Origin: Sphingobacteriaceae bacterium
Lineage (GTDB): Bacteria > Bacteroidota > Bacteroidia > Sphingobacteriales > Sphingobacteriaceae
Length of the DNA stretch: 34,683 nucleotides
NCBI GenBank assembly: GCA_947458875.1
Contig: CANGZD010000018.1
Coordinates: forward strand, 1 to 34,683
Direction of reading: 5' to 3'
Position 1 is the stretch's first letter. The number at the start of each line of letters is the position of its first letter. Below the pieces are notes generated by a model that saw nothing but the letters and a program-made list of their open reading frames with translations, made no database searches and had not been told where the DNA came from. Below are positions 15,240 to 24,264 of this stretch, piece by piece. The position numbers and the translations under genes were made by a program.

Positions 15240-15578
15240 ATGAAAAAGTACGTTTTTATCATCACCGACCGTAACCGCAATAATTTACATGTGGGATTGA
15301 GTACCGATTTAATGAAGACCATGGATTTTTACAGTGCGATGCCTTGTTTATTTTTTGATCCGGGACAGCAATTGAGTCGTTTGGTGTATTTCGAAGAATA
15401 TGATAATGAGCAAATGGCTAATTCGAGGTTCCGACTGATTAATCAGTTTACCAAGATGCAAAAAGAGCGTTTGGTTAGGTCGGTTAATTTAGATTGGATC
15501 GATTTGACACCGGCGCTGCATCAAGAAGCTGCATTGCATTTACAGGCAGATTTGCTTAACCTGGCAAGAGTAGCCTGA
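15240..15578 (+). CDS. Degenerate GIY-YIG-family protein
   Basis: ATG 15240 gives 112 residues; a TTG four codons earlier is less likely. The pattern YVFIITDRNRNNLHVGLSTDL lines up with the UPF0213/YhbQ GIY-YIG opening (YVYIL..., LYxGxTxDL), and LVYFEEYDNEQMANSRFRLI plus NLDWIDLTP lines up with the family end (LVYYE...A..RE.QI..., PxWxDL). Key nuclease positions appear lost: the second motif Tyr is His (LHVG) and the Arg after the DL motif is absent (LMKTMDF), so catalytic activity is doubtful. It may be a DNA-binding relic or a regulator. It is divergent from the S24 repressor and is followed by a strong terminator, hence monocistronic. Confidence 0.72.
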   Translation: MKKYVFIITDRNRNNLHVGLSTDLMKTMDFYSAMPCLFFDPGQQLSRLVYFEEYDNEQMANSRFRLINQFTKMQKERLVRSVNLDWIDLTPALHQEAALHLQADLLNLARVA

Positions 15579-15605
15579 AGCCCTTAATTAATATTTTAAA
15601 TTAGT

Positions 15606-15642
15606 AAGGGAGTCTGCAATAATCGCAGGCTCCCTTTTTTTT
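15606..15642 (+). terminator. Rho-independent terminator after the GIY-YIG-like gene
   Basis: AAGGGAG-T-CTGC (15606-15617) pairs with GCAG-G-CTCCCTT (15625-15636), followed by an uninterrupted T-run to 15642. The facing peptidase gene ends at 15641. Confidence 0.88.
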
Positions 15643-18600
15643 ACCATCCAGGGGCAAAGGTCATTCCAAATACCCCTCTGTTGATATTTTGTCTCTGGAA
15701 TGGAATGGCGTAATAGGGTTCAAGCACAAAATAGCCAAATACATTCACCCTGAGCGATAATCCGGCACTCATGGCAGGAACCCTGCTGTAAACGGGGTTG
15801 TTACCCACCATCCCAATTTGTTCTGGTTTTTGAGCAAAACGAACTTCAGATGCCGAATTATAAGCTAAACCGATATCGAAAAATGCATTCAAATCACTAA
15901 ATAAAAATTTAGATTCAACAGCACTTAGTTTTTTAGGCCCGGTAAAAGGCAAGCGTACTTCAAAATTGGCAATGGCCATTTTACTACCTACCAATTGTTC
16001 GATGTTGAACTCACCGGGAGCAGAGCTGATGTCGCCTTCACGATAAAATGAATTGTATTCGTAACCTCTGATGAAAATCGGATTACCCACAAATTGCTGC
16101 GCAAAAAATTGATTATTGCCACTGCCAAAAGATGAGCTATTTAATATTCTTCCCGCCAGGGTAATTTTATTCAAGCGTACGTATTTTCTTAAATCAACCG
16201 TGGCTACGGTCAAATCGAAATTACCAAACATCTTATTTAATCCGATGCGGTAACGATATCCTTCCAGGGGAGCAACTATACCGAAGTTAGAATTGTCGCC
16301 AACAAATGCGGCGTCAAAACCATAAATATTGAAATTCTGAAAATTGATGCCATAAGCCTGGTTGTAGAAATTGTTGGCTTCCTGCATTGAAACTTTCTCA
16401 CGATCCGCTCCAAGGAAATAGGCCGGTATGCCGTTTACCATCTCATAATATTGACTAAAACGGTCAATTCGATAGTAATAAGTGGCTGCAGAAGCACCCA
16501 TTTCAAAACGAGTTGTTTTGGAAAATGGGTACGATCCGAATAGTTGTAGTTTATCTTCAAAAGTTCGGATGATATCGTAGCTATCGCGGAAAACCTGTCC
16601 AGCATCGGTATTGATCAAATCCTGAGAAAGATAGGCCGTAATGTACGGAATATGAGAAACACCCGCTCCCCAGTTGACCCTTCCTTGTTGGTTCACATAG
16701 GCAATTTGGGCCCCAAAATCATAAATCTCGCCATTTACAGCTGCTGCAGTATAAATTTGATCCCGACCCAGAATATCGGAGAATATTCCCTGAATACCGC
16801 TGGCCAAACCGGTGCCAAAACGACCAACTGAAGCTCCAATTCCATTTCCTGATAAATAATCGAGTTTAAATTTAGAACGGAAAGGAACAGGCTCAATTTG
16901 ATAATCGCTGATCTGCTCAAATCGCTCAAAATTTTTAAGGTTAGCATTGATCACATCAACTCCAGCCTGACGAGGAGGAGGGAGGGTAGCCGCGTCAAAA
17001 TTCAAGGCCTTTGTATCTACTTCCCATCCTTTAAAATCAGACGCTTGGGCACTGTAAATTTGGTATTTCTGTGCACGATAATAGGTATAAACTATCTGAT
17101 CTGTTTTAGAAACACTCAGCGCAGGGGCAAATTCTGTAATACCGCTAATTCCTGTGAAATAGTCGGTTAACTGTTCCACAATGCGATCATCAATATGATA
17201 GCGGTACATATTCCTGAATCCATCACGGTTAGAGAGGAAATAGATATATTCATCATTACCGGAAAATTGTGGATTTAAGTTATTGGCACCGTTAAATACC
17301 GGAATGTCTCTAACCCGAAGGCTCACCAGGTCAATAGTGGCTAAATTATAAGTGATGTCGATGCTTTTGTCACTGTCCTCGAGGGTAGTCCGGTCAGTGC
17401 TGAATACGATTTGTTGGCCATTATTGGCAAAACTTGGATGATAATCAGAATAAGGGTCGTTGGTTAATTGTTCTAATTTTTTAGTTTTCAAATCGAACAG
17501 GTATAAATCACTTTGTCCCTCTTTTAAACCAGAAAAAGCAACACTGCTGCCATCGGGCGACCAGGTAATGTTACTGAACTCTTCTACATCTCCCATCGAT
17601 TCGGTAGCTACTGTTCTACCTGTTTGGGTATCTACCACAAATAACTTATTTCTTCCCTCTGCGAATGCACTGAATGCAAAACGTTTACTATCGGGCGACC
17701 AAGCTCCAGCCGACTCAATGAAATTAAATTCGTCGATATGTGAGTTTCTTGTTTTACTGGTCAATTTCCGGATGATTTTACCGGTCTGGGCATCGGCCAG
17801 AAAGAGATCAATACTAAATAACTCTTTTTCAGACAAAAAGGCAACATATTTACCATCAGGCGATACCGAAGGGGCCACATTCATTGCACCAGCGTTCTTG
17901 TCATCTATAATGCGTTTACCGATCGGGGTTTGGGTCGTATCCTTTAGGAATGGTTTATAAGCGTTCTCAATGCTGGTTTTCCAAAGACTGGAGAGTGTAC
18001 TTTCTGTAAAGCCGAAGGTTTTTATAATAGCTCTTTCATAACCAAAACGGGCTGTTTCTTTAAATAATGGCACAATCACGGTATCGCCATAAGTAGAGCC
18101 GATATATGACCAAAAAGCCTGCCCATATCGATAAGGGAAATATTTATTACTGGTGGTAAGATCTCTTAATGAGGGAATGTCCTTATTCAAATATGCATCT
18201 CTCATCCACATAGAAGTGAATGCATCAACTTTTCCAATGGAGAGATATTCGGCCATCCCCTCCACCATCCATAGAGGCAGATTTCCGATATTTTCCAAGG
18301 TGGTAGAATCGCCTTCTATCAGCGAATGGTATTGAAAGGCATGCACCAATTCGTGTCCCAATACATGTCGGGTTTGGTGATTCAACTGCGAAATAGGCAT
18401 TACCACCCTGTTCTTCAATCCTTCAGTCACCCCGCCTGTTCCAACACCGATTTCTCCTTGAATGGCAGTAGTTTGTTGAAAATCCGGTGCGTTGTTGTAT
18501 AAGATGAAAGGGTTTTTACGCAGAAAAGTATCTCTAAATACTTGTTGATGCAATCTATACCAGGTTTCAGTCTCTTTTGCGAAGCGTTTTACCAAGTTTT

Positions 18601-18775
18601 CATTATTTAAATAGTGGTAAAACTCAAAGTGAGGTGTTTGGTAAACCTTGAATGGGAGTTTTTTATAACGGACTTTGTTTTGCCCGAAATACTGGGCCTG
18701 GACACTGTTGCTCATCAGTCCGGTCAGGACTAAAAAAAGAACGAATATTAATAGACGTTTCACGGTGCGAATCAT
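15641..18775 (-). CDS. Secreted zinc-peptidase-like / TolB-type beta-propeller / outer-membrane beta-barrel fusion
   Basis: The 1044-residue protein starts with a signal peptide (RLLIFVLFLVLTGLMSNSVQ, cleaved after AQ near 28). Residues 40-280 form a peptidase_MA-like domain with HExxH (His141, Glu142 and His145 in GHELVHAFQYH) and the downstream WMVEGMAEYLS (Glu172 or Glu176 as third ligand). Residues 300-600 have repeated WD40-like PD40 units of TolB type (APSVSPDGKYVAFLSEKELF, SPDSKRFAFSAF, SPDGSSVAFSGLKEG). The last 420 residues are Omp85/surface-antigen-type beta-strands ending GVFGMTFAPGW, with a C-terminal aromatic. It is probably an outer-membrane protein with a periplasmic peptidase and propeller. 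Annotations as TolB would describe only the middle part. Confidence 0.8.
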   Translation of the reverse strand: MIRTVKRLLIFVLFLVLTGLMSNSVQAQYFGQNKVRYKKLPFKVYQTPHFEFYHYLNNENLVKRFAKETETWYRLHQQVFRDTFLRKNPFILYNNAPDFQQTTAIQGEIGVGTGGVTEGLKNRVVMPISQLNHQTRHVLGHELVHAFQYHSLIEGDSTTLENIGNLPLWMVEGMAEYLSIGKVDAFTSMWMRDAYLNKDIPSLRDLTTSNKYFPYRYGQAFWSYIGSTYGDTVIVPLFKETARFGYERAIIKTFGFTESTLSSLWKTSIENAYKPFLKDTTQTPIGKRIIDDKNAGAMNVAPSVSPDGKYVAFLSEKELFSIDLFLADAQTGKIIRKLTSKTRNSHIDEFNFIESAGAWSPDSKRFAFSAFAEGRNKLFVVDTQTGRTVATESMGDVEEFSNITWSPDGSSVAFSGLKEGQSDLYLFDLKTKKLEQLTNDPYSDYHPSFANNGQQIVFSTDRTTLEDSDKSIDITYNLATIDLVSLRVRDIPVFNGANNLNPQFSGNDEYIYFLSNRDGFRNMYRYHIDDRIVEQLTDYFTGISGITEFAPALSVSKTDQIVYTYYRAQKYQIYSAQASDFKGWEVDTKALNFDAATLPPPRQAGVDVINANLKNFERFEQISDYQIEPVPFRSKFKLDYLSGNGIGASVGRFGTGLASGIQGIFSDILGRDQIYTAAAVNGEIYDFGAQIAYVNQQGRVNWGAGVSHIPYITAYLSQDLINTDAGQVFRDSYDIIRTFEDKLQLFGSYPFSKTTRFEMGASAATYYYRIDRFSQYYEMVNGIPAYFLGADREKVSMQEANNFYNQAYGINFQNFNIYGFDAAFVGDNSNFGIVAPLEGYRYRIGLNKMFGNFDLTVATVDLRKYVRLNKITLAGRILNSSSFGSGNNQFFAQQFVGNPIFIRGYEYNSFYREGDISSAPGEFNIEQLVGSKMAIANFEVRLPFTGPKKLSAVESKFLFSDLNAFFDIGLAYNSASEVRFAQKPEQIGMVGNNPVYSRVPAMSAGLSLRVNVFGYFVLEPYYAIPFQRQNINRGVFGMTFAPGW

Positions 18776-18855
18776 TTTGAGAATGAATTGAAAAGATACT
18801 TTATCAACTAAATTTACTAATTATATGTGTTTTAAAAAGTATTGTCTTGTTAAGC

Positions 18856-21234
18856 CTAATTCAGCTGATCTTTTTTAGAAGGCTTCGCATTAGGCTCCGT
18901 ACTTGTTTTAACAGGAAGGCTGTTTCCTGTCCCAGTTGTATTTTCACCGCTGGGTAATTCACCATCTACCGGTGTATTCAGGGTGCTGTCAATCAGCAAA
19001 CTATCGGTCTGTGTACTGTCGGCCAAAATTCTTGGCGATTCGCATTGATAAGACCGGGTAATTTTTACACCTGCTTTTGGAAAACGGCCTGGGCGAATTC
19101 CGGTGCTTGGATCATTGAGTACCTTTTCCATGAACTTGCCATAAATAGGCAAGGCGGTACGAGAGCCCTCACCGGTTTCGGAAGTTTTGAAGTGGACACT
19201 TCTTTCATCGCATCCCACCCAAATTCCGGTTACCAGATCTTTACTGATGCCCATATACCAGCCATCTACATAATCGGAGGAGGTACCAGTTTTACCACCA
19301 ATCTGATTGCCTTCTTTCCAAATATCCCATTCCCAGAGCGCCTGCGAGGTTCCACCCGGTTCTTCCATACTTCCTCTAAACATGTAAAGCATCAGCCAGG
19401 CAATCTCTTCGCTGATGGCTCTTTCCTGTTTCGCCTTAAATTTGGCGATGGTGACACCTTCATTGTCTTCGATACGCTCTACCAGGATGGGTTCAGTTTT
19501 AACCCCCTTGTTGAGGAAGGTTCCGTAAGATTTTACCATCTCAAATACCGAAACATCATTTGAACCTAAACTAACCGAAGGAACAGATTTTAAAGGACTT
19601 TCAATACCACATTGATGTGCTGCTTTAACCACATTATCCCAACCCACCTTTTCAGTGATTTGAGCAGTAATTGAGTTAACCGATTTACCCATAGCCCAGC
19701 GTAGTGACATCTCTCTGCCCGAAAATTCGAAATCTGCGTTTTTAGGTTCCCAGGTCTCAGTTTTATCGTTCTCTTCGTAAACTATTTTTATCGGTTTATC
19801 AATGTATTTATCACAGGGATTCATGCCTTGCTGTAAAGCCGCTAAATAGGCAAAGGGTTTAAAAGTGGATCCGGCTTGTCTTTTAGCCTGATCTACGTGG
19901 TCGTATTTGAAATATTTATGGTTGATTCCACCCACCCAAACCTTAATGTGACCATTAAACGGATCGAGGGTCATCACGCCGGTATTGAGCATTTTTGCAT
20001 AATATTTGATGGAATCCATCGTGCTGAATTCTACTTCTTTTTCACCATCCCAGCTAAAAACTTTGATCTTTTTAGGCAGATTCAGGTAATGATCAATGGA
20101 GTCTTTATTTTGATCGAATTTCTTACTCAAGTAATCATAGTAGGGAAGCCGTTGGGCAGCTTTCTCAGGAAAATCAACCAGTTCATTTCCATCTTCGTCA
20201 CGCCATGGATTTTCATTTCCCCATACATTTTGGAAACGTCTTTGCAGCGTTTTCATCTGACTGGCCACGGCCTCTTCTGCATACTGCTGCAATTTAGAAT
20301 CGATGGTGGTATAGATCTTCAGACCATCTTCATATAAATCATAATCATTTTCTTCGCACCATTCCTCCAGGTAGCGCGCTACAGCGCCCCTGATGTAAGA
20401 ATCACCCTCGGCCACTTCTTGCAGCTCGGTTGGCTTTAATCTTAGTGGTCTGGTGACGTATTTTTTGAATTCCTTTTCGCCCAGAAAGTCATATTTCACC
20501 ATTTGTGATAAAACCACATTTCTTCTCTCCAGACATTTATCGGGGTTCTTTAAAGGATTGTAAGTACTGGTGGCTTTGAGCATACCGATCAGCATGGCTG
20601 CTTCATCCACTTTTAAGGCCCCGGGCTCTTTGCTAAAGTATCTTTTCGAGGCAATTTTAATGCCATAGGCATTATTCCCAAATGGAACGGTATTTAGATA
20701 AAGCGTAAGGATATCATTTTTGCTATGATAGCTTTCCAGCTTCAAGGCGCTGATCCATTCCTTTAATTTATAAACTACGGTTCTGAGAACCGGGATGTAT
20801 TTGATCCAGCCCTGCGATTTTTTACCTCGGGTACTGTACAGATTTTTTGCTAATTGTTGAGTAATGGTACTTCCACCACGTTTATCACCTTTTGCGGTAG
20901 ACAGCGTACTCGATGCAAGTGATAAGATATCTATACCGCTGTGCTCATAAAATCGGATATCTTCAGTGGCTACCAAGGCATCAACCACACTGGGTGCAAT
21001 TTCATTGTAATTTACCGGAATGCGGTTTTCACGAAAATACCTGCCAATAAGTTTACCGTCTGCAGTATAAAGCTCCGAAACCAGCTGTAAACTGGGTGTT
21101 TTAATGTCTTTGATGGTAGGAGAAGAGCCGAAAATCCACAAGAAGTTCAATTCCATGGCACAGAAAAAAAGTACCAGGAAATACAAGGTGATGCTAAAAT
21201 ATCTTACTCGCTTACGCTTGATCTCTTTGAACAT
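18856..21234 (-). CDS. mrcA: Class A penicillin-binding protein 1A (peptidoglycan glycosyltransferase/transpeptidase)
   Basis: ATG 21234 gives 792 residues with MFKEIKRKRVRYFS ahead of one membrane anchor at about 13-36; the frame extends to a TTG at 21297 but without support. The GT51 domain (about 55-240) shows EDIRFYEHSGID with catalytic Glu91, GGSTITQQLAKNLYS, and ILTLYLNTVPFGNNAYG. The transpeptidase domain has SxxK (Ser456-Thr-Phe-Lys459 in RQAGSTFKPFAYL), SVN (518-520 in GKSVNSITA) and KTG (648-650 in GGKTGTSSDYVDGW). The C-terminal 70 residues are Thr/Ser/Pro-rich and low in structure. It polymerises and crosslinks peptidoglycan at the inner membrane. GH92 lies 84 bp upstream; the peptidase fusion starts 80 bp downstream. 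Confidence 0.95.
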   Translation of the reverse strand: MFKEIKRKRVRYFSITLYFLVLFFCAMELNFLWIFGSSPTIKDIKTPSLQLVSELYTADGKLIGRYFRENRIPVNYNEIAPSVVDALVATEDIRFYEHSGIDILSLASSTLSTAKGDKRGGSTITQQLAKNLYSTRGKKSQGWIKYIPVLRTVVYKLKEWISALKLESYHSKNDILTLYLNTVPFGNNAYGIKIASKRYFSKEPGALKVDEAAMLIGMLKATSTYNPLKNPDKCLERRNVVLSQMVKYDFLGEKEFKKYVTRPLRLKPTELQEVAEGDSYIRGAVARYLEEWCEENDYDLYEDGLKIYTTIDSKLQQYAEEAVASQMKTLQRRFQNVWGNENPWRDEDGNELVDFPEKAAQRLPYYDYLSKKFDQNKDSIDHYLNLPKKIKVFSWDGEKEVEFSTMDSIKYYAKMLNTGVMTLDPFNGHIKVWVGGINHKYFKYDHVDQAKRQAGSTFKPFAYLAALQQGMNPCDKYIDKPIKIVYEENDKTETWEPKNADFEFSGREMSLRWAMGKSVNSITAQITEKVGWDNVVKAAHQCGIESPLKSVPSVSLGSNDVSVFEMVKSYGTFLNKGVKTEPILVERIEDNEGVTIAKFKAKQERAISEEIAWLMLYMFRGSMEEPGGTSQALWEWDIWKEGNQIGGKTGTSSDYVDGWYMGISKDLVTGIWVGCDERSVHFKTSETGEGSRTALPIYGKFMEKVLNDPSTGIRPGRFPKAGVKITRSYQCESPRILADSTQTDSLLIDSTLNTPVDGELPSGENTTGTGNSLPVKTSTEPNAKPSKKDQLN

Positions 21235-21318
21235 GTATGGTATTTTTTGCGTGCTAAAGATGCTGATAAAAAAGATTTTTATTGTCAAACAATTCAAATA
21301 AGACCATATTCTTACATT

Positions 21319-24240
21319 TTATTGAATGATCACCTCATCGATGAACAAAATGGCCTTCCCACCTTCGCCATAACCTAAATGCCATGAAGGCAGATCCCCA
21401 AAGTTTTTTGCCACCACCTTTATGTAACGAATGGTTGTATCTGTTTTTAACTCAAAGTCTTTTAATTGAACCTGATAATCGTCGGCAGGGATGGTATTTT
21501 TCACTTTCCCTAAAAGTTCGAAATTTGTTCCGTCTGCAGAGCCATAAAACGAAATTTCAGTTGGATAAATGATCCAGGATCGGGTATCCTGCATGCAACC
21601 CAGTGCAATATTACTTACTTCCTTCAGTTTGCCAAGATCAATTTCTGCTTCGAAATCCGTTAGTTGGAAACCTTGCCAAAAATTCCCCAGTCTGAAATTG
21701 TCTTTACCTCTTATACCATCTACAAGAGCAAGCGCACCTCCACCGGTGTACGATTGCATGAAAGGATACTTGATATTTACTTTTTTATCACCCGGATTCT
21801 TAAAAAACTGCGCTTTTACAGTGAAACTGCTTTTTCCACCGGCATAAGCTTTTGCTTTAATGGTGGTGCTTTTTTCGATTTGGAAGGGACCGCTGTATTT
21901 GATGCCATTTAAAGAAGGTTCGCTCTCGTCAAGTGTATAATAAACTTCGGCTGCTTCCGTGGGCTTTATGATGCTTACCTCCATTTTGTCGGCAAAGCTG
22001 ATGGAATTGGTTTCAATAATCGGGTTGCTCACAATTAGTTCCGTTTCAGCTTCAGAAAAAGGTTTTTCAAGACTTTGCATAAAGCTTACTGCAGGCGTTT
22101 TTCCCATGTTGAAATTTAACACACCACCGTTCTTAAAGTCTTCAAACCTGATGAAAGACTTTCGGTACGCAGCATTGTTCAGTTTAATGTCTTGGAGATA
22201 AATAGCCTCATCGGTGTATTCAGGTGCTTCAATCACAAATGATTTTCCATTTTCGAGATGGATGGTGCTTTTTTTGAACCAGGGTGTCCCAATCAGGTAC
22301 TCATTACTCGCCGGGTTGAGCGGGTACCATCCCAAAGCACTCATTACCAACCATGCCGACATTTGTCCACAATCCTCATTGCCAGAAAGCCCATCGGGTG
22401 CATTGCGATACTGTTCGGCCCTAATTTTCTGTACATAGGCAGCAGTTTTATGCGACTTATTGGTAAAATTATAGAGGTAGGCCATGTGATGGCTGGGTTC
22501 GTTTCCGTGAGCGTATTGACCAATTAAACCGGTAATGTCCACCTGTCCACGACCTGAAAGACCCGCATTGGTAGTAAAAAGCTCGTCTAATTTCTTTTCA
22601 AATCCATTTAAGCCACCCATTGATTGGATGAGTCCTGTTACATCATGAGGCACATAAAAACTGTATTGCCAGCTGTTCGCCTCTGTGAAATTATTATTCA
22701 CTTCGGTAGGGTCAAATGGTTTCCACCAGCCGCCATTGGCCCGAGCACGCATAAAACCCGTGTTTGCGTCGTAAACATTCTTCCAATATTGGGCACGCTT
22801 GCTAAACTCTATATAATCATTGCTTTTGTTCAAAGCCTTTGCCATTTGAGCCACACACCAATCGTCGTAAGCATATTCGAGCGTTTTTGAAACGGATTCA
22901 TGTTCATCATCAGCCAATACCAAACCATTGTTACGATAAGAATCTAAACCAAATTGGTTACGGTTAACGGCTGATTTCATCGCTTCGAAAGCACGCTCGG
23001 TATCAAAAGAAATCCCTTTCTGATAAGCATCCAATATCACCGGAATCGAATGATTGCCGATCATACAAAAAGTTTCATTTCCGGCCAGTTCCCAGATGGG
23101 CAAAAGGCCTCCGTGTTCGTAATGCTTTAAAAATGTTTTGACAAAATCTGTACTTCTTTTTCGATCGATGATATTGAGTAGGGGATGCTCGGTTCGGTAG
23201 GTATCCCAAAGAGAGAAGACGGTATAATTCTCAAAGCCCTCGGCTCGGTGAATCTTTTTGTCGATCCCGAAATACTGACCATCTACGTCCATGAACAAGT
23301 TTGGGCTTAAAAACGCATGGTAAAGGGCGGTATAAAAAACGGTCAGTTTGTCCCGATCTTCACTCTCCACTTCAATTTTTTGTAATTCTTTATTCCAGGC
23401 ATTTTTAGCTGCCGTCAGGGTTTTTTGAAAATCAAAGTGTGGAATTTCAGCCTCTAAATTTTTCAATGCGCCTGCTTCACTTACTGCCGAAATCCCCACT
23501 TTAGCGAGCAATTCTCCAGGTTGATCGAACTGTATAAATAGTTTCAGTTGTTTTCCTTCAGCTCTTTTCAGTCCTTTTTGCAGTACATCTTTGATGGCAA
23601 TACCATAAGTTTTGATGGGTCTGTTGAATTTAGCATGGAAATAAACCGGCTGGTTTTCTGCCCATGCTTTTGATCGCCTGAAACCCCTGATCTCATATTC
23701 ATTGATCACCTCAATCCAAGCCTCGCTGGTTTCGTCGCGATGTTCTAAATCGACAATGATATTGGCTTTGTTGGTTTGAGGATAAGTATAACGATGGATG
23801 CCGGCTCTTAAACTGGTGGTGAGGGCAACTTTTATCTGATATTTATCGAGAAAAGTTTCATAATAGCCCGCTCCGGCTTTTTCATTCGATTTTTTGAAAG
23901 GGGAGGCATAAGCCGAATTCTTAAATTCCGGCTCTCCGGTGGTGGGCATGAATAAAATATCCCCATAATCCGATACGCCGGTACCATTCAGGTGGGTATG
24001 TGAGAAGCCGTAAACTACGGTATCCGAATAATGATACCCTGAGCAGCCATCCCATCCGGTCAAACGTGTATCGGGCCCGAGTTGCATCATTCCAAAAGGA
24101 AGGGTTGGGCCCGGAAAGGTGTGTCCGTGGCCTCCTGTACCAATAAACGGGTTCACCCAGCGGGTGTAATCTTTATTCTTTTGAGCAAAACTTGGGAATT
24201 GAATTAACAGGGCAAAAAATAGGATATGGACTTTTTTCAT
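21319..24240 (-). CDS. GH92 alpha-1,2-mannosidase with chitobiase-type and F5/8-type C-terminal domains
   Basis: ATG 24240 gives 973 residues with signal peptide KKVHILFFALLIQFPSFAQ. The GH92 N-terminal beta-domain opens WVNPFIGTGGHGHTFPGPTL and PFGMMQLGPDT, and has SGYHYSDTVVYGFSHTHLNG. The (alpha/alpha)6 domain carries FSLWDTYRTEHPLL, IWELAGNETFCMIG, the GNEPSHHMAYLYN block with the acid Glu, and LSGNEDCGQMSAWLVMSALG. GH92 enzymes cleave mannose-alpha-1,2 and related links with Ca2+. After the catalytic part, about 760-825 is a CHB_HEX_C-like beta-sandwich (VYYTLDESEPSLNG) and the last 140 residues look like an F5/8 (discoidin) carbohydrate-binding domain. It is 24 bp from the amidase gene upstream. 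No SusCD pair accompanies it. Confidence 0.94.
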   Translation of the reverse strand: MKKVHILFFALLIQFPSFAQKNKDYTRWVNPFIGTGGHGHTFPGPTLPFGMMQLGPDTRLTGWDGCSGYHYSDTVVYGFSHTHLNGTGVSDYGDILFMPTTGEPEFKNSAYASPFKKSNEKAGAGYYETFLDKYQIKVALTTSLRAGIHRYTYPQTNKANIIVDLEHRDETSEAWIEVINEYEIRGFRRSKAWAENQPVYFHAKFNRPIKTYGIAIKDVLQKGLKRAEGKQLKLFIQFDQPGELLAKVGISAVSEAGALKNLEAEIPHFDFQKTLTAAKNAWNKELQKIEVESEDRDKLTVFYTALYHAFLSPNLFMDVDGQYFGIDKKIHRAEGFENYTVFSLWDTYRTEHPLLNIIDRKRSTDFVKTFLKHYEHGGLLPIWELAGNETFCMIGNHSIPVILDAYQKGISFDTERAFEAMKSAVNRNQFGLDSYRNNGLVLADDEHESVSKTLEYAYDDWCVAQMAKALNKSNDYIEFSKRAQYWKNVYDANTGFMRARANGGWWKPFDPTEVNNNFTEANSWQYSFYVPHDVTGLIQSMGGLNGFEKKLDELFTTNAGLSGRGQVDITGLIGQYAHGNEPSHHMAYLYNFTNKSHKTAAYVQKIRAEQYRNAPDGLSGNEDCGQMSAWLVMSALGWYPLNPASNEYLIGTPWFKKSTIHLENGKSFVIEAPEYTDEAIYLQDIKLNNAAYRKSFIRFEDFKNGGVLNFNMGKTPAVSFMQSLEKPFSEAETELIVSNPIIETNSISFADKMEVSIIKPTEAAEVYYTLDESEPSLNGIKYSGPFQIEKSTTIKAKAYAGGKSSFTVKAQFFKNPGDKKVNIKYPFMQSYTGGGALALVDGIRGKDNFRLGNFWQGFQLTDFEAEIDLGKLKEVSNIALGCMQDTRSWIIYPTEISFYGSADGTNFELLGKVKNTIPADDYQVQLKDFELKTDTTIRYIKVVAKNFGDLPSWHLGYGEGGKAILFIDEVIIQ

Positions 24241-24264
24241 GTCTAAATACAAGCATTAAATTTT

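Noticed and set aside
14353-15578. Prophage remnant because of the CI-like repressor
   Set aside because: No integrase, structural, replication or attachment-site signals occur around it; neighbours are core genes.
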